A DNA stretch of 64,000 nucleotides. Origin: CAIVVT01 sp963757265. GTDB lineage: Bacteria; Acidobacteriota; Terriglobia; Bryobacterales; Bryobacteraceae. The notes under the pieces were generated by a model, which saw only the letters and a list, made by a program, of their open reading frames with translations, was not told the origin of the DNA and searched no databases. Within the stretch, counting starts at the first letter, position 1. Every line of letters begins with the position of its first letter. Below, piece by piece: positions 25,895 to 35,071 of the stretch. The stretch is from contig CAVWRA010000006.1 of the NCBI GenBank assembly GCA_963757265.1, forward strand, positions 2,170,001 to 2,234,000, given 5' to 3'. A program made the translations under genes and the position numbers.

Positions 25895-26392
25895 TCAAAT
25901 CTCCTTCCGCGCGAGCACGACCGCGCCGAGAATGGCGATGAGGATGAGGATCGAGGTGATTTCAAAAGGCAGCAGATAGCGGGTGAAGAGGGCCCGGCCG
26001 ACCTCGGCGGCGGTGCCGCCGGTGAAGCCGCCGAAGCGCACTACCTCCGTCCTGGGCGCCTGCGACTCGACCAAGACGGCGGCCAGCGCAATGAAGGTGA
26101 ACAGCAGCGGCAGCGAGACCCACCAAGCGACGACGCGGCGCGTGGGGCGGCGTTCGGCGCCGGCGTTGAGCAGCATGATGACGAAGATGAATAGCACCAT
26201 GATGGCGCCGGCGTAGACGATCAGTTGCACCGCGGCGATGAATTCGCCGCCGAGCAGGAGATAGAGCACGGCCAGGGAGCCCATGACGCCAACCAGCGAG
26301 AGAGCGCTGGAGATGGGGTGCGTTTGCAATACCAGGTTGATGGCGCAGCCGACGGCGATTATGGCGAAAGTGAGAAAGAGCCAAACGTCCAT
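25895..26392 (-). CDS. nuoJ: NADH-quinone oxidoreductase subunit J
   Basis: 165 residues, five membrane helices, with the typical NuoJ signature YLLLGGEFIAAVQLIVYAGAIMVLFIFVIMLLN. It forms part of the proton path at the membrane-arm heel. The gene follows nuoH by 15 bases; nuoI, which normally sits between H and J, is absent. Confidence 0.95.
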   Translation of the reverse strand: MDVWLFLTFAIIAVGCAINLVLQTHPISSALSLVGVMGSLAVLYLLLGGEFIAAVQLIVYAGAIMVLFIFVIMLLNAGAERRPTRRVVAWWVSLPLLFTFIALAAVLVESQAPRTEVVRFGGFTGGTAAEVGRALFTRYLLPFEITSILILIAILGAVVLARKEI

Positions 26393-26407
26393 GAGAGCGT
26401 ACCCGCG

Positions 26408-27607
26408 CTACTTCGACGTGAGAGCCACCAGCAGGCCCGTCACCAGGAGATTCACGACGGCCACCGGGAACAGGAAGGTCCAGGCGAACCGCATCAGTTG
26501 GTCGTATCGAAAACGCGGCAGCGTGCCGCGGATCCAGATGAAGAGGAAAACGAGCAGCCCGGCCTTGGCCAGGAACCAGAAGAGCGGGATCAGAACCGGC
26601 TGCAGAAAAGGGATCAGGAAAAGCACGCCCAGGCCGAGGAACATGAATCCAAGAACGGGAAAGGAAAAGCGGTCCCACATGCGCGTCTTCAGGGCCTGCG
26701 CGCCGTGATAAAAGAAGACCGCGGCGACGGCGAAGTGAACCAGCGCCGGAACATAATTGCTGCCGTATGCGGCGGGCCAGAGCGGCTGCCAGCCGCCGAG
26801 GAAGAGCACCGTGGCGACGCAGCAGACGGTGACGATATTGGCGTATTCCGACATGAAAAAAGCGGCGAAGGCGAGGGAGCTGTACTCGGTGTGGAAGCCG
26901 GCGACGAGCTCGCTCTCGGCCTCGGGCAGGTCAAAGGGGACGCGATTGGTTTCGGCGAATGAACTGATCAGAAAGATGAGGAACGAGAAGATCTGCGGGA
27001 ATGGGCCGGCGAAGACGTTCCACTGCGGGAAAAGGCCGAACCAGAAGCCGCCCTGCGCATCCACGATGCGGCGCAAGTCGAGCGTGTTCACGAGCAGCAG
27101 CGGCGCGGCCAGGGCGAGAGCGAGGGGCAGCTCGTAGCTGATCATCTGCGCCGCGCTGCGCAGGCAGCCAAGAAGAGAGTATTTGCTATTGGACGCCCAG
27201 CCGCCCAGCGCCACGCCATAAACGCCGAGCGAGGAGATGGCGAGGATGAACAGGACGCCGATGTTGAGGTCGGTGAGGCCCATGTTGGTCGGCACACCGA
27301 AGAGCTCCACCCGCGGGCCGAAGGGGATGACGACGATCGAGATCAGACAGACGGTCACGGCGAGAAACGGCGCGAAAAGATAGAAAAACTGGTTGGCGCC
27401 GGGAGGCACGAGGCCTTCCTTGACCATCAGCTTGATGATGTCGGCGACGGGCTGCAGAAGGCCGTGCGGGCCCACGCGGTAAGGCCCGGGACGGAGCTGG
27501 ATGTGGGCCAGCACCTTACGCTCGACCCACTGCAGGTAGGCCAGCGCGGTCAGCAGCGCGAACGCCACGATGGCGGTCTTGATCAGGCTGAGGACGTAGA
27601 AATTCAT
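26408..27607 (-). CDS. nuoH: NADH-quinone oxidoreductase subunit H
   Basis: 399 residues, the quinone-site membrane subunit. ERKVLAHIQLRPGPYRVGPHGLLQPVADIIKLMVKE and ETNRVPFDLPEAESELVAGFHTEYSS are its two hallmark stretches, the second carrying the acidic E-channel loop. GTLPRFRYDQLM near the end is also conserved. It lies 34 bases after nuoG. Because nuoI is missing, H is followed directly by J. Confidence 0.96.
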   Translation of the reverse strand: MNFYVLSLIKTAIVAFALLTALAYLQWVERKVLAHIQLRPGPYRVGPHGLLQPVADIIKLMVKEGLVPPGANQFFYLFAPFLAVTVCLISIVVIPFGPRVELFGVPTNMGLTDLNIGVLFILAISSLGVYGVALGGWASNSKYSLLGCLRSAAQMISYELPLALALAAPLLLVNTLDLRRIVDAQGGFWFGLFPQWNVFAGPFPQIFSFLIFLISSFAETNRVPFDLPEAESELVAGFHTEYSSLAFAAFFMSEYANIVTVCCVATVLFLGGWQPLWPAAYGSNYVPALVHFAVAAVFFYHGAQALKTRMWDRFSFPVLGFMFLGLGVLFLIPFLQPVLIPLFWFLAKAGLLVFLFIWIRGTLPRFRYDQLMRFAWTFLFPVAVVNLLVTGLLVALTSK

Positions 27608-27641
27608 TGCGGGAGTTCCCGACGAACGCGAGCCTGCGGGG

Positions 27642-29735
27642 TCATGGTTTGTAGAGCGCTCCCGGCGCTTCCATCAGGGAGTTGAGAATCGCGGAGTATC
27701 GTCCCAGGGTACCGGAGGTGAACAGCGTCTGGCCGGCGGAGTGGATGAGCTCGGGGCGGGAGTCCGCGGGGATAGGGCCGTTGAGGGGCATGGTGGGCGC
27801 CGCGCCGCCCGTGGCGATGACGGGCAAAGCGACATTATAACCGCGCACTGTGCGGCGGATCTCCTCGAAGACCTTGTCGGGCGTCCAGATGCCGAGGCTC
27901 AGGCCCATCTCTTTTCCGATCAGGCCGAGGATTTCGAGATCGCTCTTGGCGCCCATCACCTGGGGTCCCTGTCGCAGGCGCTGCAGTTCGCCGCAAACAT
28001 TGGTGAAGGTGCCGTTTTTCTCATAGGCGCTGGCGGAGGGCAGAACGACATCGGCGCGCTGCGCCGTGGCAGTGAGAAACATGTCCTGCACGACGACGAA
28101 GCAATTCGCGGCGGCGAGCGCGGCATCTTCCAGAGGATCGGCGCCGACCACCCACAGCACATCGAGATCGGGGGCGGCGAGCATCTCCGGCAAAGCCAGG
28201 CCAGGCTCCAGGCCCAGCTCGTGCACCGGGCGATAGCCGGGACCCAACTCGGGCAGCAGGCCCATGTCCATGGCGCCGCGCGAATTCGAGTCGTCCACCA
28301 GGCAGATGTATTTGACTGGAATACCCAGCGCCTGGCCGAAGGCGACGAGGCGGCGGACGGCTTCGCCGCGGATGGAAGCGCCGAACAGAATCACGAGGTT
28401 TTCGTGCCGGGCGAGATCGGCGCGCAATCCCTCCACCGCCGCGAGTTCCTGGCCGGGCGCGGCGACGATGCTCTGCACGGCGTAGTCGCGCTCGCGGACC
28501 GGGCCGGGCGTGACGGTGTAGACGGCGGCGTGGTGGTGACGGAAGTTGGCGCGCAGCTGGAAGGCGAGCAGCGGATGTTGCTGAGCGAGATCGGCCGCAA
28601 CGACCAGCGCGGCCTTGGTCGTATAAAGATCGCCGACGGTGGCGAGCGCATTCGCGGGGCCACTCAGCGCGTCTAAGAGTGTCGTCACGTCGCCGGTGCG
28701 GCGGTGGTCGATGTTCGACGTGCCGAGGCCGGAGCGCGCGAACTTCTGCAGATAGTAGTTTTCCTCGTTGCTCGGATGGGTCGAGCCGACGACGCCGAAC
28801 CTGCCGTGGCGCGCTTTGACCTCGGCGAATCGCGCGGCGACCGCGGCCAGGGCCTCGCTCCAGCTCACGGGCTCGAGCCGGCCGTTCTGGCGGAGCAGCG
28901 GCGACTGCAGGCGTTCCGGGCTGTGGACGAAATCGAAGGCAAAACGGCCTTTCACGCACAGGAATTCGCCGTTGATGCCGGAGCGATCGCGGTTATTGGC
29001 GCGGATGATTTCGCCGTTGCGCACGGAGAGCGTGGTCTTGCAGCCATCGGCGCAGTGGGTGCAAATCGTAGCGGCGTAGTGCATCTCCCAGGGACGCGTT
29101 TTGTAGCGGTAGGGCCCGGAAGTGAGCGCGCCGACGGGACAGATGTCGATGCAGTTGCCGCACTCGTCGCATTCGAGATGATCGACGGCATTGGGAACAA
29201 TCGCGGTGGCGACGCCGCGCAGGCCGACGCCGAGCGCGCGCACGCCCAGGCCCTCATCGCAGACGCGCACGCAGCGGTAGCACAGGATGCAGCGCGGCGC
29301 ATCGAAGTAGACCAGAGGCGACCATTGCTTTTCGTCAACGTGCTGCTTGATTTCGGTGAATCGGCTCTCGCCGAGGCCGTAGCGGAAGGTCATGTCCTGC
29401 AGTTCGCACTCGCCGCCCTTGTCGCAGACGGGGCAATCGAGGGGGTGGTTGGCGAGCAGGAACTCGAGCATCGACTTGCGCGCCTCGATGACTTTCGGCG
29501 ACTCGGTGCGCACGACCATGCCTTCGGCGACGGGAAGCGTGCAGCCGGGCAGGAGCTTGGGAGCTTTCTCAACCTCCACCAGGCACATGCGGCAGGCGGC
29601 CTGCAGCGAGTAGCCTTCGTAGTAACAGAAGGCCGGGATCTCGATTCCCGCCTTCTTGGCGGCCTCAATGACGAGCGTGCCCTTGGGCGCGCTCACCGCC
29701 CGGCCGTCGATGGTCAGTTGGACTTGATCGGGCAT
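27642..29735 (-). CDS. nuoG: NADH-quinone oxidoreductase subunit G
   Basis: 697 residues, the large peripheral-arm iron-sulfur subunit. The N-terminal [2Fe-2S] site is in CYYEGYSLQAACRMC. The His-Cys3 cluster lies in NHPLDCPVCDKGGEC. Two [4Fe-4S] sites are CILCYRCVRVC and CDECGNCIDIC. A further CTHCADGC opens the molybdopterin-oxidoreductase-like domain, which lacks a functional cofactor in this family. ATG at 29735 (MPDQVQLTIDGRAV) is the start; the longer frame upstream reads into nuoF. It is shorter than the E. coli protein but within the range of non-enteric homologues. Confidence 0.95.
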   Translation of the reverse strand: MPDQVQLTIDGRAVSAPKGTLVIEAAKKAGIEIPAFCYYEGYSLQAACRMCLVEVEKAPKLLPGCTLPVAEGMVVRTESPKVIEARKSMLEFLLANHPLDCPVCDKGGECELQDMTFRYGLGESRFTEIKQHVDEKQWSPLVYFDAPRCILCYRCVRVCDEGLGVRALGVGLRGVATAIVPNAVDHLECDECGNCIDICPVGALTSGPYRYKTRPWEMHYAATICTHCADGCKTTLSVRNGEIIRANNRDRSGINGEFLCVKGRFAFDFVHSPERLQSPLLRQNGRLEPVSWSEALAAVAARFAEVKARHGRFGVVGSTHPSNEENYYLQKFARSGLGTSNIDHRRTGDVTTLLDALSGPANALATVGDLYTTKAALVVAADLAQQHPLLAFQLRANFRHHHAAVYTVTPGPVRERDYAVQSIVAAPGQELAAVEGLRADLARHENLVILFGASIRGEAVRRLVAFGQALGIPVKYICLVDDSNSRGAMDMGLLPELGPGYRPVHELGLEPGLALPEMLAAPDLDVLWVVGADPLEDAALAAANCFVVVQDMFLTATAQRADVVLPSASAYEKNGTFTNVCGELQRLRQGPQVMGAKSDLEILGLIGKEMGLSLGIWTPDKVFEEIRRTVRGYNVALPVIATGGAAPTMPLNGPIPADSRPELIHSAGQTLFTSGTLGRYSAILNSLMEAPGALYKP

Positions 29736-29763
29736 GTGCTCCTCGCCGGTGGCGGCCGGCTCC

Positions 29764-31089
29764 CTACTCCAACACCTGCAACGGGCGCGTGCCCGGCGCG
29801 GGGACGAACACCGCGGTGGATCGAATTTTGACCTCGAATTCCGGCCGGAACTTACGCACGATGGCCATGGTGGGCATGGCCGCGGCGTCGCCCAGCGGGC
29901 AGAAGGTGCGGCCGAACATGTTGACCGCCAGTTGGTCGACGGTGTCGATATCGGAGCTGACGCCAATGCCCTCGTCGAGACGCGACAGGATCTTCTGCAG
30001 CCAGGCGGTGCCTTCGCGGCACGGGATGCACCAGCCGCAGGATTCGTGCGCGTAAAACTTCATGATGCGCGCCAGGAACTTCACCATGTCGGCGGTTTCG
30101 TCGAGCACGACCATGCCGCCGGAGCCGAGCATCGAGCCCGCCTTGGCGAGCGAATCATAGTCCATCGGGATGTCGCACTCCTCGGCCTTCAGAACGGGGC
30201 AGGAGGAACCGCCGGGCACGATGGCCTTCAGCGCCCGGCCTCCGGCGACGCCGCCGGCCAGGCCGTTGACCGCTTCGAGCATGTTCATGCCGAGGCGCAC
30301 TTCATAGACGCCGGGGCGGTTGACGTGGCCGGAGATGCACAGCAGGCGCGTGCCGCCGTTTTTCGGCGTGCCCAGGCCGGCGTAGTATTGGCCGCCGCGC
30401 AGGATGACGTCCGGGACGGCGGCGAAGGTCTCGACATTGTTCAGGACGGTAGGGCACTGGAAGGCGCCGACCTGCGCCGGGAAGGGCGGTTTCAGGCGCG
30501 GATTGCCGCGCTTGCCTTCCAGCGATTCGAGCAGCGCGGACTCCTCGCCACACTCGTAAGCGCCGGCGCCGGATTGCGTCGAGAGCTCGAAGTTCATGCC
30601 CGTGCCCTGGATGTTCTTACCCAGCCAGCCGCGCTCGTAGGCCGTCGCCAGGGCCTGGTTCAGATGCTCGACCAGGTAACGGTATTCACCGCGGACGTAG
30701 ATCCAGCCGCGCTCGGAATCGAGAGCGCGGGCAGCGATCAGGCAGCCCTCGATGAGCCGGAAGGGATCGTACTGCAGGATGACGCGGTCCTTGCAGGTGC
30801 CCGGCTCGGACTCGTCGGCATTGACCACGACGTATCGCGGTTTGGACGACTTGCGGTCGACGAAACTCCACTTCATGCCGGCCGGGAAGCCGGCGCCGCC
30901 GCGGCCGCGGAGATTGGAGGCCTTGACCTCGTTGATGATCTCGTCGGGCGACATTGCGAGGGCTTTGCGGAAGCCGGCGAAGCCCTCATTGGCCAAAAAG
31001 GTGTCGATGGAAGCGGAGTTCTCCAGCCGGAAGCGGCGGCTCAGCAGGATCGTCTCCAGCGGGTGCGGCGCGTGAAGCAAATCTTCCAT
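29764..31089 (-). CDS. nuoF: NADH-quinone oxidoreductase subunit F
   Basis: 441 residues, the NADH- and FMN-binding subunit. The nucleotide-site stretch NLRGRGGAGFPAGMKW, the FMN-contacting NADESEPGTCKDR and the [4Fe-4S] motif ESCGWCIPCREGT plus a later Cys (TFCPLGDAAA) are all present. ATG at 31089 (MEDLLHAPHPLE) is preferred, since AGAGGA lies 9 bases upstream. It lies between nuoE (34 bases) and nuoG (28 bases). Confidence 0.96.
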   Translation of the reverse strand: MEDLLHAPHPLETILLSRRFRLENSASIDTFLANEGFAGFRKALAMSPDEIINEVKASNLRGRGGAGFPAGMKWSFVDRKSSKPRYVVVNADESEPGTCKDRVILQYDPFRLIEGCLIAARALDSERGWIYVRGEYRYLVEHLNQALATAYERGWLGKNIQGTGMNFELSTQSGAGAYECGEESALLESLEGKRGNPRLKPPFPAQVGAFQCPTVLNNVETFAAVPDVILRGGQYYAGLGTPKNGGTRLLCISGHVNRPGVYEVRLGMNMLEAVNGLAGGVAGGRALKAIVPGGSSCPVLKAEECDIPMDYDSLAKAGSMLGSGGMVVLDETADMVKFLARIMKFYAHESCGWCIPCREGTAWLQKILSRLDEGIGVSSDIDTVDQLAVNMFGRTFCPLGDAAAMPTMAIVRKFRPEFEVKIRSTAVFVPAPGTRPLQVLE

Positions 31090-31123
31090 GCTGTCGGTTC
31101 CTCTCAACGCTTCCTCATGGCGC

Positions 31124-31615
31124 TCACTGCGGCCTGGCCGCGCGGCGCAAATCGTCGACGAACTGGTCGAACTTCTCGGGCGTCATGTAGTGGTGGAACT
31201 CGTAGCCGTCCTGAATCGCCGGAGCCCAGGAGCAGGCGCCGATGCATTCCACCTCTTCCAATGAAAACAGGCCGTCGGCGGTGACCTGCTTGTGGCCGAT
31301 GCCGAGCTTCCGGCAGGCGTGGCGCCAGAGCTCATCCCCGCCCGTGAGCTGGCACGAGATGTTGGTGCAGATCTGGATGTGATGCCGGCCCAGCGGGCGG
31401 CGATGGAGCATGGAGTAGAACTCCACCACCTCATCCACTTCAATCGGCCTGAGATTGAGACGCCGGGCGATCTCCTGAACCAACTCCGCGCTAACCGAAC
31501 CGACCTCGTCCTGAGCGTAAATCAGCATCGGGATGAGGGCGCCCTTCTGCCGGCCAGGCGGATAGTTGCCCAGCATTTTGGCGAATCGCGCTTCGAGTTG
31601 GGGCGAGAAGGTCAT
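31124..31615 (-). CDS. nuoE: NADH-quinone oxidoreductase subunit E
   Basis: 163 residues, thioredoxin-like [2Fe-2S] subunit. The four ligands are in CTNISC and CIGACSWAP, the usual NuoE pairs. The N-terminal helical part (ALIPMLIYAQDEVG) matches the family. It sits in the nuo unit 45 bases after nuoD. Confidence 0.95.
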   Translation of the reverse strand: MTFSPQLEARFAKMLGNYPPGRQKGALIPMLIYAQDEVGSVSAELVQEIARRLNLRPIEVDEVVEFYSMLHRRPLGRHHIQICTNISCQLTGGDELWRHACRKLGIGHKQVTADGLFSLEEVECIGACSWAPAIQDGYEFHHYMTPEKFDQFVDDLRRAARPQ

Positions 31616-31660
31616 GGCTGAGTCACGGGTTGGATGGGCGGCGCGGAAGGGAGTTGCATC

Positions 31661-32887
31661 TCAGCGGTCCACGTCCCCCAGAACGAAATCCATGCTGCCC
31701 AGGGCAGCTACCGAGTCGGCCACGAGATGACCCTCGAACAGCGCCGGCAGCGCTTGCAGATTGCCGAAACTGGGCGTGCGCATAAACACCCGTAGAGGCT
31801 TCGCCGTGCCGTCGCTGACGACGAAAAAGCCGATTTCACCGCGCGGCGACTCGGTCGGCACGTAGGCCTCGCCGGCGGGCACGCGGAAGCCCTCGGTGAC
31901 GATCTTGAAATGATAAATGAGGGCCTCCATCTGGGTTTTCATCTTCTCGCGGTCGGGCAGCACGACGTGCGGAGCGTCGGCCTTCCAGGGCCCGCCGGGC
32001 ATGCCTTCCAGGGCCTGGCTCACGATGCGCTGGCTTTGGCGCATCTCCGCGAGGCGCACGCGATACCGCGTCCAGACGTCGCTTTCCTGGTAGACCGGCA
32101 CGTCGAAGTCGAACTTCTCGTAACCGGAGTACGGCTCGGCCTTGCGGATGTCCCATTTGAGGCCGGCGGCGCGAATCATCGGACCCGTGACGCCCAGCGC
32201 CAGCAGACGATCGAGCGGCACGTGACCCACCCCCTGAACACGGCGCATGAAGATGGGATTAGCGGTTAGCAGATCCTCGTATTCGTCGATCTTGGAGCTC
32301 AGCGCGTCGTTGAACTTCCGGACCGCCTGCTGCCAGCCGCGCGGGGGCTCCAGCGCCAGACCGCCGATGCGGATGTAGGAGGTCATCATGCGCTGGCCGG
32401 AGAACAGCTCGAAGATGCGCAGAATGTCCTCGCGCTCGCGGAAACAGTAGAAGTAGACCGTCATCGCGCCCAGGTCCAAGGCGTGCGTACCGAGCCACAC
32501 CACGTGGCTGTTGATGCGCGACAGTTCGGTCAGCAGGACCCGCATCCATTGTGCCTGGGGCGGGATTTCAATCTGCAGGAGCTGCTCCACCGGCAGAGCG
32601 TAGGCCAGGTTGTTGCCGAGGTTGGAGAGGTAGTCTATGCGGTCGGTGATCGTAACCACCTGCTGCCAGGTGAGGGCCTCGGCCTGCTTCTCGATGCCGG
32701 TGTGAAGGAAGCCGATTTCCGGTTCGGCTTTGCGGACGATCTCGCCGTCGAGTTCGAGGAGGATGCGCAGCACGCCGTGCGTGGAGGGGTGCTGCGGCCC
32801 CATATTCAGGACCATGCGGCGAGTGGCGGGCGGGGGCGCTTCGTGCTCCGCCTGGACGGCCGCCGTGCTGATTTCCGGATCGCTCAT
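31661..32887 (-). CDS. nuoD: NADH-quinone oxidoreductase subunit D
   Basis: 408 residues, quinone-site subunit related to the hydrogenase large subunit. NMGPQHPSTHGVLRI, FLHTGIEKQAE, IDYLSNLGNNLAYALPVE and the C-terminal GSMDFVLGDVDR are conserved. NuoC is a separate gene here rather than fused to NuoD as in E. coli. Confidence 0.96.
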   Translation of the reverse strand: MSDPEISTAAVQAEHEAPPPATRRMVLNMGPQHPSTHGVLRILLELDGEIVRKAEPEIGFLHTGIEKQAEALTWQQVVTITDRIDYLSNLGNNLAYALPVEQLLQIEIPPQAQWMRVLLTELSRINSHVVWLGTHALDLGAMTVYFYCFREREDILRIFELFSGQRMMTSYIRIGGLALEPPRGWQQAVRKFNDALSSKIDEYEDLLTANPIFMRRVQGVGHVPLDRLLALGVTGPMIRAAGLKWDIRKAEPYSGYEKFDFDVPVYQESDVWTRYRVRLAEMRQSQRIVSQALEGMPGGPWKADAPHVVLPDREKMKTQMEALIYHFKIVTEGFRVPAGEAYVPTESPRGEIGFFVVSDGTAKPLRVFMRTPSFGNLQALPALFEGHLVADSVAALGSMDFVLGDVDR

Positions 32888-32922
32888 GCTGGCCTCGGGG
32901 TGCGGCTCACTTCTCGCGGCTC

Positions 32923-33411
32923 CTACTCATCTTGATAGGTGTACTTGTGGCCGTGGACCGGAAAATCCCGGCGCAGGGGGTGGCCTTGCCACTCCTCCGG
33001 CATCAGGATGCGCTTCAGATTGGGGTGGCCCTCGAAGCGGATTCCGAACAGGTCGAAGGCTTCGCGCTCGTACCAGTTGGCCCCTTCCCAGACCGAAGTG
33101 ACGCTGGGCAGCGCGGGGTCGGCGCCGGGGAGGGCGACCTTTAACTTCAGGCGAATGTTGCGCGCAATCGAATGGAGCAGGTAGACCGCTTCAAAGCGCG
33201 GTTCCAGGGGATAGCGGTCGATCGAGGTCAGCCCCGAGAGCCGCTCAAAGCCCTGCTCATCACGGAGATAACGGCAGACATCGGCGATCCTGGCGGGCAC
33301 CACCCAGACCAGCAACTCGCCCGCGGCCTCAGGCGGCCGGCTGAAGGCGTGGAGATCCCAGGCCTCGAGCGCGGCCAGGAGGGGGTGGGGCGAGGGTGCG
33401 TCTGGCAACAT
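32923..33411 (-). CDS. nuoC: NADH-quinone oxidoreductase subunit C
   Basis: 162 residues, the 30-kDa subunit. The motif WEGANWYEREAFDLFGIRFEGHPNLKRILMPEEWQGHPLRRDFP is a near-consensus match, shown here by its positions near residues 108-150. The gene starts 12 bases after nuoA ends, so the nuoB gene that normally lies between A and C is missing. Confidence 0.95.
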   Translation of the reverse strand: MLPDAPSPHPLLAALEAWDLHAFSRPPEAAGELLVWVVPARIADVCRYLRDEQGFERLSGLTSIDRYPLEPRFEAVYLLHSIARNIRLKLKVALPGADPALPSVTSVWEGANWYEREAFDLFGIRFEGHPNLKRILMPEEWQGHPLRRDFPVHGHKYTYQDE

Positions 33412-33423
33412 GATCAGTCACCG

Positions 33424-33822
33424 TCAGGGGAGCTTGTCCGGCGCGGCGTCGTCCACCGCCCAATCCAGGACCCCCTTCTTCCAGATGTAAAAGAAGCCCG
33501 CCATGATCAAAATGATGAACAGCAGCATCTCGAAGAAAGCGAACAGCTTCAGTTCGCGGTACACGACTGCCCAGGGATACAGGAAGATCGCTTCTATATC
33601 GAACAGAATGAATAGCATGGCTACCAGGTAGTACTTCACGCTGAAGCGTTCCCGGGCGCTGCCGACGGGCGTGAAGCCACATTCGTAAGGGGTATCCTTG
33701 ACGCGGTTCTTGACCCGCTTGCCGAGCAGGACGCCGGCCCCGACCAGTCCGGCTGCGACGGCAATCGCTACCAGGACCTGTACCAGCACCGGGAACCAAG
33801 TTTCGAAAACGGATGTGGACAT
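33424..33822 (-). CDS. nuoA: NADH-quinone oxidoreductase subunit A
   Basis: 132 residues, three membrane helices. The conserved loop DTPYECGFTPVGSARERFSVKYYLVAMLFILFDIEAIFLYPWA identifies it; Cys in YECG and the acidic FDIEA segment are the quinone-cavity residues. First gene of the nuo unit. No clear Shine-Dalgarno precedes the ATG at 33822. Confidence 0.95.
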   Translation of the reverse strand: MSTSVFETWFPVLVQVLVAIAVAAGLVGAGVLLGKRVKNRVKDTPYECGFTPVGSARERFSVKYYLVAMLFILFDIEAIFLYPWAVVYRELKLFAFFEMLLFIILIMAGFFYIWKKGVLDWAVDDAAPDKLP

Positions 33823-33844
33823 AGGAGTAATGTTAAGCCCCAGC

Positions 33845-33872
33845 CGTATAGAAGGCCCTGACTTCGGGTGAA
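33845..33872 (-). promoter_or_regulatory. Possible nuo operon promoter
   Basis: On the minus strand TTCACC (33872-33867) and TATACG (33850-33845) are separated by 16 bases and lie about 23 bases upstream of the nuoA ATG. Both match the sigma-70 consensus only partly. Confidence 0.35.
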
Positions 33873-33890
33873 TTCACTTCACTATAGTGA
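33868..33890. promoter_or_regulatory. Two adjacent palindromes upstream of nuoA
   Basis: GTGAATTCAC (33868-33877) and TCACTATAGTGA (33879-33890) are both perfect palindromes and lie side by side. They overlap the proposed -35 of nuoA and could bind a dimeric regulator. Confidence 0.45.
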
Positions 33891-34174
33891 GGCCAGCGGA
33901 GGGGTGTCAAACCAGCACCGGCCGCACGGACGGGAAGCTCCGATCGCTGCACGCAGCCGAAGCGAATGCGGCGCCAGGCCGGCGCGGCGGCGGGGAGGAG
34001 GAAATAGGGACAAAGGGTCCAGTTGGCCAGTGCCGGAACCGGCCGGTTTGATCGCCACTTCACCACAAAATACATGCGTATTGTTCCAATCAGCCCCAGA
34101 TTTTGCGGATTGACTCCCACTGCCCCACACGCAAGAATCACTTTGACGGCCAGTCCGAACACAACGGGGAAAAG

Positions 34175-34681
34175 ATGTTCAAAACAAAACGAGCAGATAC
34201 TGACGGCGCGGTGGAAGATAACGTCTTCTCCTCGACCGATGTCAGCCGACTTTCAGGCGTCAGCCTGCGCCAGTTGCAATGGTGGGACGAGCAGAAGGTG
34301 GTTTCTCCGCGGCATGCCGGGCACCGCCGGCTGTATTCGCTGGAGGAGGTGGTGGAGGTCAGCGTGATCGCCGAACTTCGCAAAAAGGGCTTTTCCCTGC
34401 AGAAGATCCGGCGTGTGCTCAGGTTCCTGCAGCGCGAGATGAGCAAGCGGCTGGCCGAAGTGCTGAACCCCGAGAGCGACCTGCATCTGCTGACCGACGG
34501 CAAGACGATCAGCATGGAGCAGGACCGCGACCGGATGGTGGATGTGTTGAAAAACGCCAAGCAGGCGATGTTCGTGGTTGGGGTTTCCGACCAGGTGCGC
34601 CGGCTGACGGTGATCCCCAAGAAACCGGTCAGGAGCGAGTCTCTGGTGGCGGCGGCGCCGAAGAAGGCCCGCGCATTCTGA
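34175..34681 (+). CDS. MerR-family transcriptional regulator
   Basis: 168 residues. The winged-helix N-terminus (FSSTDVSRLSGVSLRQLQWWDEQKVVSPRHAGHRRLYSLEEVVEVSVIAELRKKGFSLQKIRRVLRFL) is the MerR type, followed by a dimerising helix. There is no cysteine anywhere in the protein, so metal or thiol sensing through Cys is ruled out. The C-terminal region ends in a basic tail. ATG at 34175, preceded by GGGGA, is chosen over an upstream in-frame codon. It is divergent from the nuo unit and could regulate itself or complex I; this is positional inference. Confidence 0.85.
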   Translation: MFKTKRADTDGAVEDNVFSSTDVSRLSGVSLRQLQWWDEQKVVSPRHAGHRRLYSLEEVVEVSVIAELRKKGFSLQKIRRVLRFLQREMSKRLAEVLNPESDLHLLTDGKTISMEQDRDRMVDVLKNAKQAMFVVGVSDQVRRLTVIPKKPVRSESLVAAAPKKARAF

Positions 34682-35071
34682 ACGGGATCAGGGCCTGCTC
34701 GCACTACGCGGACGGTGGCGACGGGAGCCGGTTTTTGAAGAGTTCCAGGAGCGAGGAGCGACGCATACCTGGCGTGCGGCGAGCGACGAGCGACGCAGAA
34801 ATCGGGAAAACCGGCCCCGTCCCTGCGGGTTGCGGCGAAAACCGCCTCAGCCTTCGTTGTCGTCCTCGCCTTGGAATGGCCAAAGTCATCGTCCTCCGCC
34901 TCGCCTGAGACGCTTTTCGCGCGCAACGCCATCCGTTCGAGTAGTGTGAACAGGTCCTAGAAACTTTGGCCACTTGGCCGCGTCCAACTGACAGGCGGAG
35001 TGAAGCTTCGGCCCGGGGGCGATCCCGGGCCGTACGCTATACTGGGATCAACTCTACCTGGAGGGTTCAGA
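34682..35071. other. Intergenic stretch, no supported gene
   Basis: About 390 bases between the MerR and S41 protease genes. The frames on both strands lack protein-like composition. A short direct repeat GAGCGACGCA occurs twice between about 34754 and 34800. The S41 ribosome-binding site GGAGGG is at the right end. Confidence 0.5.

Larger units (their letters stand above)
33823..34174. other. Divergent control region between nuoA and merR
   Basis: About 350 bases with no gene. It holds a possible nuo promoter at 33845-33872, two palindromes at 33868-33877 (GTGAATTCAC) and 33879-33890 (TCACTATAGTGA), and nothing else recognised up to the MerR start. Confidence 0.55.

Noticed and set aside
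34138..34932. A 264-residue minus-strand frame opposite the MerR gene
   Set aside because: It is rich in Ser, Arg and Thr with no fold-like pattern and is antisense to a clear MerR protein.
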